This document shows positions 7,877 to 14,737 of a stretch of 29,057 nucleotides of DNA, piece after piece; within the stretch, counting starts at the first letter, position 1; each line of letters starts with the position of its first letter. The notes under the pieces were generated by a model. The model was not told the origin of the DNA. It ran no database searches and saw only the letters and a program-made list of their open reading frames with translations. The translations under genes were made by a program, and so were the position numbers. The DNA is from UBA2632 sp964452155 (GTDB taxonomy: Bacteria; Bacteroidota; Bacteroidia; Bacteroidales; Dysgonomonadaceae), in assembly GCA_964452155.1 (NCBI GenBank), contig CAYVLC010000014.1, positions 1-29,057 of the forward strand, written 5' to 3'.

Positions 7877-8719
7877 TTAAATAATTGCCATCGATACTTG
7901 GGCATAGATATCCTCAATGTCGTTGCGGTCTATTTTATCAAAATCTTCCTTTCGCGGTGTTATAAGCATTCCAGCCATGTCTATTGCACCCGGACTTACT
8001 AGCAATTGTGCATTTCCTTTGGCAGAATATTGCCATGGGCGATGCAGTTTTCGAGGAAATATGTGAATTATATAGTTTTCATTTTCCATAAAAGAAATAA
8101 TATTCATCATGGGTTCATCTTCATTGGGTTGGTGTGTTTTTAAATAGTTATATACATCGTAGAACTGCTCGTCTGCATCCTCCTTTGTTTCGCTTTCTAT
8201 TCTTAGGCAAGAGCGGAGCGGGTTTTCGTGGCTCATAAGAATATCGGTTTTTAGACCAGCTTGAAAATGAAAATGATCTGGTGCCGAAGCTCCACATTTA
8301 GGCCCGTTGTAAAAGACTATGTAATTGGGTAGCAACTCTGTCAATGATAACATGTCTATCATTTTTTTGCCAATCAATTGTGGCACATGCGTATGCAGTG
8401 GTATTGTTAAATGATTCTGCAAGATAGGGTACGGATTGCACAGAATCATGTATTTATCTAAAAACGATATACCTTGTTGCTCATTTGGTCTGTTATTGGC
8501 ACACAAAAAGCATTTGCGTTGTTCTATACTTTTTTTATCAACTTTTGCAGCAGCCGATGTGAGCCGAGAAGGGTTGTACTGCAAAACTACTTCTGCATCG
8601 TTTCCCCACGATAGGTGTTTGAGTTGTATATTCTCCATCTCACTACAATTGTTGTCAAGTAGTGTCCACTCTTCTCGTTGTGTTGAAAACAGTTGTTCTA
8701 TTTTTTTCTGAAGTTCCAT
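7877..8719 (-). CDS. DUF4922 protein, HIT/GalT-like nucleotidyltransferase or phosphorylase
   Basis: 280 residues from ATG 8719. Features visible: CFLC (70-73), a CxxC pair that may bind zinc; NPYPI followed by HLTIPLHTH (95-112); and GASAPDHFHFQAG (143-155), whose HxHxQ resembles the catalytic motif of GalT and Apa/GDP-L-galactose phosphorylase types in the HIT superfamily. A nucleotide-sugar or dinucleotide phosphorylase activity is therefore likely, but the substrate is unknown. Start choice: the longest frame begins with TTG at 8743, but that codon lies inside the -7 box (8741-8748). ATG 8728 would leave almost no leader, so 8719 (MELQKKIEQL) is preferred. First gene of the operon with serB. 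Confidence 0.82.
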   Translation of the reverse strand: MELQKKIEQLFSTQREEWTLLDNNCSEMENIQLKHLSWGNDAEVVLQYNPSRLTSAAAKVDKKSIEQRKCFLCANNRPNEQQGISFLDKYMILCNPYPILQNHLTIPLHTHVPQLIGKKMIDMLSLTELLPNYIVFYNGPKCGASAPDHFHFQAGLKTDILMSHENPLRSCLRIESETKEDADEQFYDVYNYLKTHQPNEDEPMMNIISFMENENYIIHIFPRKLHRPWQYSAKGNAQLLVSPGAIDMAGMLITPRKEDFDKIDRNDIEDIYAQVSMAII

Positions 8720-8740
8720 TTGTAGCATTTTTCTTGTAAA

Positions 8741-8776
8741 CAAAGGTATGAATTATTTCTTTTGTTGCACCCAAAA
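8741..8776 (-). promoter_or_regulatory. Promoter of the DUF4922-serB-Usp-TPR operon
   Basis: On the minus strand TACCTTTG (complement of 8741-8748) is a perfect -7 box. TTTTG (complement of 8772-8776) upstream supplies the -33 element, with 26 bases from TTG start to TA start. This is nearly the same geometry as the dxr, cdd and rhomboid promoters in this window. Transcription would start near 8735. Confidence 0.7.
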
Positions 8777-8851
8777 CAGCTAAAAAAGACTGATTATATA
8801 ACATTTAGCTGAATTTCAATTGTTTCTACCTGTATTGTGCTATTTTTTTTA

Positions 8852-8859
8852 TATTTTTG
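8852..8859 (+). promoter_or_regulatory. Probable -7 element of the DUF4348 lipoprotein gene
   Basis: TATTTTTG matches TAnnTTTG, 63 bases before the ATG at 8923. TTG triplets upstream (8820-8822, 8835-8837) are at non-ideal distances, so only the -7 box is well supported. Confidence 0.45.
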
Positions 8860-8922
8860 TATGAGATATCTATATGACAACTAAGGCAGTTGAACAAAGA
8901 GCTATCTATTAATACATTAAAA

Positions 8923-9375
8923 ATGAGAATCAATTTTATTTCAATTCTATTTCTTATATGCGTTGTATCTATTTCTTCTTCATGCTCAGAATCTAACAAC
9001 GCAAAAAGCAATCAATCTGAGACAATAAATGAGGAAGATTTTAATTCTTTTTTGCAAAACTTCAATAATAAACCAACATTTCAGCGTCAGCGGGTTATGT
9101 TTCCAGTAGAGGCCACTTTGTTAGACCCGTCTGATTATGGCATGCAAACTGTAAATGAGAAAATTAGGTATCAAGAGTGGCTATTGCTCGATTTTTCGTA
9201 TGATAGCACTTATGCTACTAGGCAGATGGACGGATACGAGCAGAGTATTCGTATATACAACGATTCTTCTATCATAGAGCTACGGGGTATTGATAATGGT
9301 ATATATGCCAATTATTACTTTATGAAAAAAGATGGAAAGTGGTTTCTTGAGTCCTTTACAGATGTTTCGTATTGA
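8923..9375 (+). CDS. DUF4348-type lipoprotein
   Basis: 150 residues. A lipoprotein signal peptide (MRINFISILFLICVVSISSSC) ends at Cys21, the likely lipidated residue. The following SESNN linker has no Bacteroidota surface-export signature that I can confirm. The mature part, with EDFNSFLQNF, FQRQRVMFPV and a final GKWFLESFTDVSY, resembles DUF4348 proteins of Bacteroidales. They are small envelope proteins with an NTF2-like look and no known function. An in-frame TTG at 8890 would add 11 residues before the signal peptide and is rejected. The gene is convergent with cdd; 35 bp separate the stops, including a run of eight G. Confidence 0.8.
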   Translation: MRINFISILFLICVVSISSSCSESNNAKSNQSETINEEDFNSFLQNFNNKPTFQRQRVMFPVEATLLDPSDYGMQTVNEKIRYQEWLLLDFSYDSTYATRQMDGYEQSIRIYNDSSIIELRGIDNGIYANYYFMKKDGKWFLESFTDVSY

Positions 9376-9410
9376 TGCAGACACGCGTAATAGGGGGGGG
9401 AGCCAACAGA

Positions 9411-9893
9411 TCAGTCTAAGGCCTTGCTGGTAAAGCTCAATGGCATGAGACTGCTCATGCTTTCTGCACAATAGACCTCGTTGTTGCTGTTGTATAGCAA
9501 TATTTTTACTGGCGCATTGTAGCGACTCTCTACTTCGAGTAGTACTTGTCGGCAACTACCACAAGGCGAAATTAAATCTTTTGTAAACTCACCATTATAA
9601 AAGGCTGCCACAGCCATTGCTTCTATCCTTTGGTCGGGATATTGCGCATTGGCATAAAAAACAGCAGTGCGTTCTGCACACAACCCCGAGGGGTAGGCCG
9701 CATTTTCTTGGTTGTTGCCTGTTATGATTTTTCCGTTTTCTAAAAGTAGTGCAGCACCAACACGAAAATGAGAGTAAGGAGCATAAGCGTTAGAAGTAGC
9801 TTGTTTTGCAGCGTCAATGAGATTTTTTTCTATCTCTGTGCATTCATCGTAACTATAAACGGTTATCTTTGTAGTTAAATTTATTTGCTTCAT
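9411..9893 (-). CDS. cdd: Cytidine deaminase
   Basis: Converts cytidine and deoxycytidine to the uridine forms in pyrimidine salvage. It is a homotetramer-type enzyme of 160 residues. The zinc site is complete: Cys72 and Glu74 in CAERTA (Glu is the proton shuttle), and Cys111 and Cys114 in PCGSCRQ. AYAPYSHFRVGAAL is the substrate-binding segment. The start is ATG 9893; the longer frame to a TTG at 9920 lies inside the -7 box and is rejected. It is divergent from the glucosaminidase gene with only 44 bp between the start codons. Confidence 0.94.
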   Translation of the reverse strand: MKQINLTTKITVYSYDECTEIEKNLIDAAKQATSNAYAPYSHFRVGAALLLENGKIITGNNQENAAYPSGLCAERTAVFYANAQYPDQRIEAMAVAAFYNGEFTKDLISPCGSCRQVLLEVESRYNAPVKILLYNSNNEVYCAESMSSLMPLSFTSKALD

Positions 9894-9917
9894 AATGACT
9901 GTTTTTATTAGATGGTT

Positions 9918-9954
9918 CAAAAATACACAATTTTAGAATGCTTTTCACTCAAAA
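9918..9954 (-). promoter_or_regulatory. Promoter of cdd, reaching into the glucosaminidase gene
   Basis: On the minus strand the -7 box TATTTTTG is the complement of 9918-9925, and TTTTG is the complement of 9950-9954. TTG start to TA start is 27 bases. The -33 element lies inside the first codons of the divergent gene that starts at 9938. Confidence 0.65.
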
Positions 9955-10873
9955 TAGATATAAATCACATTTAAAGCTGCTGTTTGTACTACTATTTGCG
10001 TTTGTATGCACTTTTCAGGTAGTTTCGCAAAAGAGATACAAGTTATATGAAGACTATATTGGCAAATATAGCCCTATAGCTGTTAGTCACATGCAAAAGC
10101 ATAAAATACCAGCTTCCATTACCTTGGCGCAAGGTCTGTTGGAGTCGGGTGCCGGGCAGAGCGAGCTAACGAGGCGCTCCAACAATCATTTTGGAATAAA
10201 GTGTCATCGAAACTGGAAAGGAGGGCGCGTGTATGCAAAAGACGATAGCCCCAACGACTGTTTTAGAAAATACAATAGAGCCGAAGATTCTTTCGAAGAC
10301 CACTCTCAGTTTTTGGTGCAAGGTGCAAGGTATAAATTCTTGTTTAGTCTCTCGCCAACCGATTTTAAAGGATGGGCTAGGGGGTTGCAAAAATCTGGAT
10401 ATGCCACAGACAAGGCTTATGCAAACAAGCTCATAAAACTAATAGAAGACTATGAGCTATACCGTTTTGATAAGGCAAATTACAGGGGGGCGGTTAGAAA
10501 CGATGCACCCCAGCCACCTATTTCACAAAGCTGGAGGCATCAGCCATTCAAAACTCATGGGCTGGTGTATGTGATAGCTGTAGAGGGTGATACTTATGAA
10601 GGAATAGCAAATGAATTTAACTTCAAAACAAAGCACTTGCTGAAATACAATGAAGTGCCCAAAGGGTTCCCCTTGAATGCAGGTGATATTGTTTATTTCG
10701 AAAAAAAGAAATCGAGAGCCGACAAACCTTATTTCGAACATGTTGTTGTAATTGGAGAGTCAATGCACAGTATCTCTCAGAAATATGGCATGAAAGTGAA
10801 GAACCTATACAAAATGAATAAAAAAAATTACGAATACGTACCTGAAGAGGGCGACGTATTGAAATTACGATAA
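9938..10873 (+). CDS. Secreted glucosaminidase (GH73/FlgJ-like) with two LysM domains
   Basis: A peptidoglycan hydrolase of 311 residues, probably cleaving the N-acetylglucosamine linkage. It has a signal peptide at residues 1-31 (basic KSHLK, hydrophobic LLFVLLFAFVCTF, likely cut near VVSQ). The catalytic domain spans about 35-175, with Glu69 in LAQGLLESGAGQSEL as the likely acid and NNHFGIKCH after it. Two LysM modules follow: about 205-255 (VYVIAVEGDTYEGIANEF) and 265-311 (HVVVIGESMHSISQKYGM), anchoring the enzyme to peptidoglycan. The next in-frame ATG would remove the signal peptide, so the start is firm. The DUF4290 gene begins 7 bp after the stop, implying an operon with rimM. Confidence 0.92.
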   Translation: MLFTQNRYKSHLKLLFVLLFAFVCTFQVVSQKRYKLYEDYIGKYSPIAVSHMQKHKIPASITLAQGLLESGAGQSELTRRSNNHFGIKCHRNWKGGRVYAKDDSPNDCFRKYNRAEDSFEDHSQFLVQGARYKFLFSLSPTDFKGWARGLQKSGYATDKAYANKLIKLIEDYELYRFDKANYRGAVRNDAPQPPISQSWRHQPFKTHGLVYVIAVEGDTYEGIANEFNFKTKHLLKYNEVPKGFPLNAGDIVYFEKKKSRADKPYFEHVVVIGESMHSISQKYGMKVKNLYKMNKKNYEYVPEEGDVLKLR

Positions 10874-10880
10874 AAAAACA

Positions 10881-11480
10881 ATGGAATACAACACTCAACT
10901 AACAAAACTAATTTTGCCTGAGTATGGCAGAAATATTCAAAACATGGTAAACTACTGCCTTTCAGTAGAAGACAAAGAAGAACGCACACGATGTGCCCAT
11001 TCTCTTATTGATATTATGGGCAATATGTTTCCGCATTTACGCAATGTAAACGACTTTAAACACATACTGTGGGATCATTTAGCTATTATGGCCGATTTTC
11101 AGTTAGATATAGATTATCCTTACGAGATAATCAAAAAAGAGGAATTGATAGCTCATCCAAACAGAATTGAGTATAGCAGACCTACCATGAAGTACAGACA
11201 CTATGGCAAAACAATGGAACGAATGATAGCCTGTGCTGTAGAGATGCCCGAGGGCGAAGAGAAAGACTATTTTGTGCGCTTACTGATAAGCCAAATGAAA
11301 AAATCTTACACGCAGTGGAATAGAGAGGTAGATGATGCATCTATTCTAGAGGATTTGTATGAGCTTTCGGGGGGCAAAATTAAACTAAATCCGGAAACGT
11401 ACGTGATACCTGCATTTAAGGCACAACCCAATATCTCTAGACAACGTGCCAAATCTATTAAAAACCAAAGACGAAGATAA
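10881..11480 (+). CDS. DUF4290 protein, conserved in Bacteroidota, unknown function
   Basis: 199 residues, soluble and mostly helical, ending in a very basic tail (SRQRAKSIKNQRRR). The pattern YGRNIQNMV, HLRNVNDFKHILWDHLA and DIDYPYE is that of DUF4290, a family I know only from Bacteroidota and whose function is not established. It lies between a cell-wall hydrolase gene and rimM, with 7 bp on one side and 1 bp on the other, so it is certainly co-transcribed. The basic tail could contact RNA or DNA (inference). As I recall it, in other Bacteroidales murA stands between this gene and rimM; here it is absent. Confidence 0.88.
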   Translation: MEYNTQLTKLILPEYGRNIQNMVNYCLSVEDKEERTRCAHSLIDIMGNMFPHLRNVNDFKHILWDHLAIMADFQLDIDYPYEIIKKEELIAHPNRIEYSRPTMKYRHYGKTMERMIACAVEMPEGEEKDYFVRLLISQMKKSYTQWNREVDDASILEDLYELSGGKIKLNPETYVIPAFKAQPNISRQRAKSIKNQRRR

Positions 11481-11481
11481 G

Positions 11482-12027
11482 ATGATTCGAGAAAAGAATC
11501 TTTTTGAAATCGGAAAAATATTGAAACCTCACGGAGTGAAGGGAGAGATTACTGTGCTTTTCAAAAAACCAGAATTTGCAGATATCGACAACAGCTTCTA
11601 CTTTCTTTTTTTAGATGGTATGTATGTTCCTTTTTTTGTAGAAGAGTTTCAGTTTAACTCAGATGTTACTGCACGCATAAAATTTGGTGGTATCAATTCG
11701 ATAGAGCAGGCCATGCCTTACAGCAACACTGCTGTTTTTATTCCCAACGAATTGGTTGCAGACTTGGCTCCAAGTGAAGAGCTGTACCATTCAGAATGGG
11801 ATCAATTTATTGGTTACACAGTTTTAGACGATAATGCATCTTTGATAGGAACCATAAGCAATGTGGACACCTCTACCATCAACACTCTTTTTATTATTGA
11901 TAAAGGAGACAACGAAGAGGTGTTGATTCCTGCCACTCACGATTTTATCGTAAAAATAGATGCGCCCCAAAAACAGCTTCATCTACAACTACCTGTGGGT
12001 TTGTTAGACAATTCTCTTGATGACTAA
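11482..12027 (+). CDS. rimM: Ribosome maturation factor RimM
   Basis: A 30S assembly factor that binds ribosomal protein S19 and helps 16S rRNA maturation. 181 residues. The N-terminal barrel carries the typical EIGKILKPHGVKGEI (9-23). The C-terminal PRC barrel contains LYHSEWDQFIGYTV and ends with EVLIPATHDFIVKID, the conserved closing motif. ATG 11482 is 1 bp after the DUF4290 stop; an upstream in-frame ATG at 11446 lies inside that gene and is rejected. It is the last gene of the operon, and no clear terminator hairpin follows before the repeat region. Confidence 0.93.
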   Translation: MIREKNLFEIGKILKPHGVKGEITVLFKKPEFADIDNSFYFLFLDGMYVPFFVEEFQFNSDVTARIKFGGINSIEQAMPYSNTAVFIPNELVADLAPSEELYHSEWDQFIGYTVLDDNASLIGTISNVDTSTINTLFIIDKGDNEEVLIPATHDFIVKIDAPQKQLHLQLPVGLLDNSLDD

Positions 12028-12233
12028 GATACCTTGCTCTGTCGGTTGCCAGCAAGCACTTAAACTTTTAAACGATACAAAATTGGGGTCTATTTATTTT
12101 GATTGATACAGTTCCTTTTTTTTCGGTAAGAGAGGGCATGGAGGATATTTCTATTATTTTTATTAGATTTCGCTTTTGTGAGACGATACTACTTTTACCG
12201 CTTTTGTAGTGGAGAAATATGTCGTGAAAATAA

Positions 12234-12480
12234 GAATCTGACGGGAAAAATCTGATTTTCTTCTCTTTAGAACCAAATCTACCGTGATGAATATGGCCCA
12301 TCGTCTCATGATGGACTTATCTGCCACGGCTAGTTTCACTTCTCATCAGATGATGGTTAGATCTACGGCTGTAAATTTATTTTTTTTCGTGCAAAAGAAA
12401 TCTACCGTGGCGATTTTGATTTTTATCTGATGATAGCCAAATGGTTTGCCGCAACGTTTATTTCTGCCACATAATGCTGT
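12234..12480. repeat. Degenerate tandem repeat family A, period about 41 bp
   Basis: Units anchored on a variant of ATCTACCGTGGC begin near 12234, 12275, 12317, 12359, 12398 and 12440, giving spacings of 41, 42, 42, 39 and 42; a weaker copy starts at 12480. Several units end in a CATGATGG or GATGATGG/GATGATAG motif. Copies differ at many positions, so the array is old or under weak constraint. The sequence is unlike family B although the period is the same. Confidence 0.7.
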
Positions 12481-12654
12481 TATTTGCTTATTAAGTGTAA
12501 ATCTAAAGGCCACAAATACTTCCACTTGTAAAAATAGTTGGGTATAGAGAGACTTTGCTGTAGTAGTTTTTTTGTACAGACACTATTGTTAGCAGTCTCT
12601 TTAAAGATTTGGTTCATCTATAGTGTATGCTACTACCAACGCCATCAATTATAA

Positions 12655-13140
12655 TTTTAAAAGCATTTTCTGAGGTCTAAGATTGCATCAAAAAGTTTTT
12701 TTAAGAGAATCCTAGGCCTGAGAAGGCTCTAAAAAGTTTTTTTAAAGGAATCTTAGCCCTAAGATTATCTTAATATCTTTTTTTAAAGCCATCTTAGCCC
12801 TAAGAATGTCTTAATATCTTTTTTTNNNNNNNNNNNNNNNNNNNNNNNNNNNNNNNNNNNNNNNNNNNNNNNNNNNNNNNNNNNNNNNNNNNNNNNNNNN
12901 NNNNNNNNNNNNNNNNNNNNNNNNNTATCTTTTTTTAAAGCCATCCTAGTCCTACGAAAGTCTTAATAATTTTTTTTAAAGCCATCTTAGTCCTACGAAA
13001 GCGTTAATATCTTTTTTCAAAACCATCTTAGTTCTAAGGATGGTCAGATAATTTTTTTAATTGTGACTATTGATTTAGGGAAGTCTTAAATATTTTTCTG
13101 GAAGAAATCTATGAGCTCTTTTTGGTTCAGATATTTTTTT
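12655..13140. repeat. Tandem repeat family B, 41-bp unit with a T7 tract
   Basis: Each unit has a T tract (usually seven T), AAAGCCATCTTAG, a CCCTAAGA or CCTACGA motif, and GTCTTAATATC. T tracts start at 12696, 12737, 12778, 12819, then after the N run at 12930, 12970, 13012, 13052, 13093 and 13134, so spacing is 40-42. Central copies (12737-13017) are nearly identical; edge copies decay. TCTTAGCCCTAAGA within a unit can form a small hairpin, but this is not kept in all copies. The true copy number is unknown because the assembly gap is inside. Confidence 0.88.
12826..12925. other. Assembly gap, 100 N
   Basis: Exactly 100 undetermined bases, flanked on both sides by family B repeat units. 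The T tracts on the two sides are 111 bases apart, not a multiple of 41, so the N length is a placeholder rather than a measured size. Confidence 0.98.
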
Positions 13141-13467
13141 ATATGCGTGATGAGCCAATGTTTATAGGGTGCATCTGGAAGTGAAGGATGAAAATTTGGA
13201 TGCCCAGAAACTGAAATATAACTTTTTAAGGTCATATTTATTTTCAAAAAAACGTTTTAGTGCTACCAGTAGGTTGTGTATCATATAAAGCGTTGGTGCA
13301 TATATGTGAGCGTAAAAATATTGTAATTGAGATATACCAGCTTCTCATAGAGTTTTTTTTAAAAAACATAGTTGACATTATTGTGTAGGCTTTCACAGAG
13401 ATTTTTTTGAGTACAGGTAGTGGCACAGATTATTTCATTTGCTAGCAGTTTTTGTCAAGCATAGATG

Positions 13468-13502
13468 TTGGCACATTAATCAGCTTTTTTTTATTATCTT
13501 TG
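13468..13502 (+). promoter_or_regulatory. Promoter of dxr
   Basis: TATCTTTG at 13495-13502 is a perfect -7 box followed by CAC. TTG at 13468-13470 is the -33 element, 27 bases from TTG start to TA start. The dxr ATG lies 21 bases after the box. It probably drives dxr and rseP, and perhaps the genes beyond. Confidence 0.7.
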
Positions 13503-13523
13503 CACAATAAATGCAGTTACAAT

Positions 13524-14690
13524 ATGGAGAAAAAGAAAAAGCAAATCGCAATATTAGGTTCTACCGGATCCATCGGCACACAAGCCTTGGATGTGATAGC
13601 ACAGCATAGCGATAAGTTTGAAGTTTTTGCCCTAACAGGCAATAACAATATCCACTTGCTTATAGAACAGGCCATTAAGTTTACTCCCGAAATAGTAGTA
13701 GTTGCTAACGACGAAAAATATACCATCTTAAAGGAGGCCCTACACAATTATCCTATAAAAGTGTGGGCGGGAGCAGATGCTATTTCCGATATTGTGCAAA
13801 GCCCTCAAATAGATATTGTGCTGGCAGCAATGGTTGGTTTTTCGGGACTTAAGTCCACAATAAATGCGCTTAAATGGGGCAAGACTGTGGCACTGGCCAA
13901 CAAAGAGACCTTAGTTGTAGCTGGCGAATACATTATAGACTTAGCATTGAGAAATGGAGCACCCATTTTGCCTGTCGATTCAGAGCATTCGGCTATTTTT
14001 CAGTGCCTCAATGGCGAAGCACTAAATAGGATAAATAAAATATGGCTAACTGCCTCGGGGGGGCCTTTTCGTAATTATACGAGGGAGCAATTGCACGGCG
14101 TGAGCAAGGCACAGGCACTCAATCACCCCAATTGGAGCATGGGTGCAAAAGTAACCATAGATTCTTCTACTCTCATGAACAAAGGTTTTGAGATGATAGA
14201 AGCCAAATGGTTGTTTGATGTAGCACCATCTCAAATAGAAGTAGTGGTACATCCGCAATCTATTGTGCACTCTATGATTGAGTTCGAAGATACCTCGGTG
14301 ATGGCGCAAATGGGTGTGCCAGATATGCGGGTGCCCATTCAGTATGCATTTACCTATCCGCAAAGGTTGAAATCTGATTTTAAATCGACCAATTTTTTTG
14401 AACTATCCAATCTAACTTTCGAGCAACCCGATTTGAGCGTGTTCAAAAACCTATCTTATGCGTATGATGCAATAAATAAAGGGGGCAACATGCCTTGCAT
14501 ACTCAATGCTGCAAATGAAATTGCAGTAGAAAGTTTTTTGCAAGATAAAATATCGTACCTCGGTATGAGCCGTGCTTTGGAGCAAACAATGCAGAAGGTA
14601 TCGTTTATAGCATCGCCCACATTAGACAATTATTTTGAAACCGATGCAGAAACGCGCAAAGTGGCTGCAGATATAATAAACAGACTGTAA
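13524..14690 (+). CDS. dxr: 1-deoxy-D-xylulose-5-phosphate reductoisomerase
   Basis: Second enzyme of the MEP isoprenoid pathway: it rearranges and reduces DXP to MEP using NADPH and a divalent metal. 388 residues. The NADPH motif is GSTGSIG at 12-18. ALANKETLVVAGE spans 123-135. Metal ligands are Asp152 and Glu154 (VDSEHSA) and Glu223 (MNKGFE). TASGGPFR (177-183) and HPNWSMG are the substrate loops. The frame extends upstream to a TTG at 13452, but that region contains the promoter; the ATG at 13524 (MEKKKKQIAI) fits the family. rseP follows after 47 bp. Confidence 0.95.
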   Translation: MEKKKKQIAILGSTGSIGTQALDVIAQHSDKFEVFALTGNNNIHLLIEQAIKFTPEIVVVANDEKYTILKEALHNYPIKVWAGADAISDIVQSPQIDIVLAAMVGFSGLKSTINALKWGKTVALANKETLVVAGEYIIDLALRNGAPILPVDSEHSAIFQCLNGEALNRINKIWLTASGGPFRNYTREQLHGVSKAQALNHPNWSMGAKVTIDSSTLMNKGFEMIEAKWLFDVAPSQIEVVVHPQSIVHSMIEFEDTSVMAQMGVPDMRVPIQYAFTYPQRLKSDFKSTNFFELSNLTFEQPDLSVFKNLSYAYDAINKGGNMPCILNAANEIAVESFLQDKISYLGMSRALEQTMQKVSFIASPTLDNYFETDAETRKVAADIINRL

Positions 14691-14737
14691 GTAATGCAAT
14701 CTCAACTTTTTAAAAAAAAATATAAGTTACTCAAACA

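Larger units (their letters stand above)
12028..13467. other. Long gene-free region rich in tandem repeats between rimM and dxr
   Basis: About 1.44 kb without a credible gene before the dxr promoter. It contains a degenerate repeat array (about 12234-12480), a second poly-T-containing array (about 12655-13140), a run of 100 N inside the latter, and flanking stretches with more T tracts (12567-12573, 13353-13360, 13402-13408). Open frames here are short and do not look like proteins. The 41-bp period is not a multiple of three, which argues against a repeated protein. Transcription or function of the region is unknown. Confidence 0.85.

Noticed and set aside
12068..12301. Minus-strand open frame of 77 codons in the repeat region
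   Set aside because: Partly made of degenerate 41-bp repeat; composition does not look like a protein and no start signal or family pattern is present.
12696..12825. T7 tracts as a series of intrinsic terminators
   Set aside because: The small TCTTAG/CTAAGA hairpin is weak, is about 14 bases away from the T tract, and is not kept in all units.
12655..13140. CRISPR array
   Set aside because: Units follow one another head to tail with no unique spacers, and no cas genes are near.
13244..13426. Minus-strand open frame of 60 codons upstream of dxr
   Set aside because: Crosses T tracts and low-complexity DNA; no recognisable motif.
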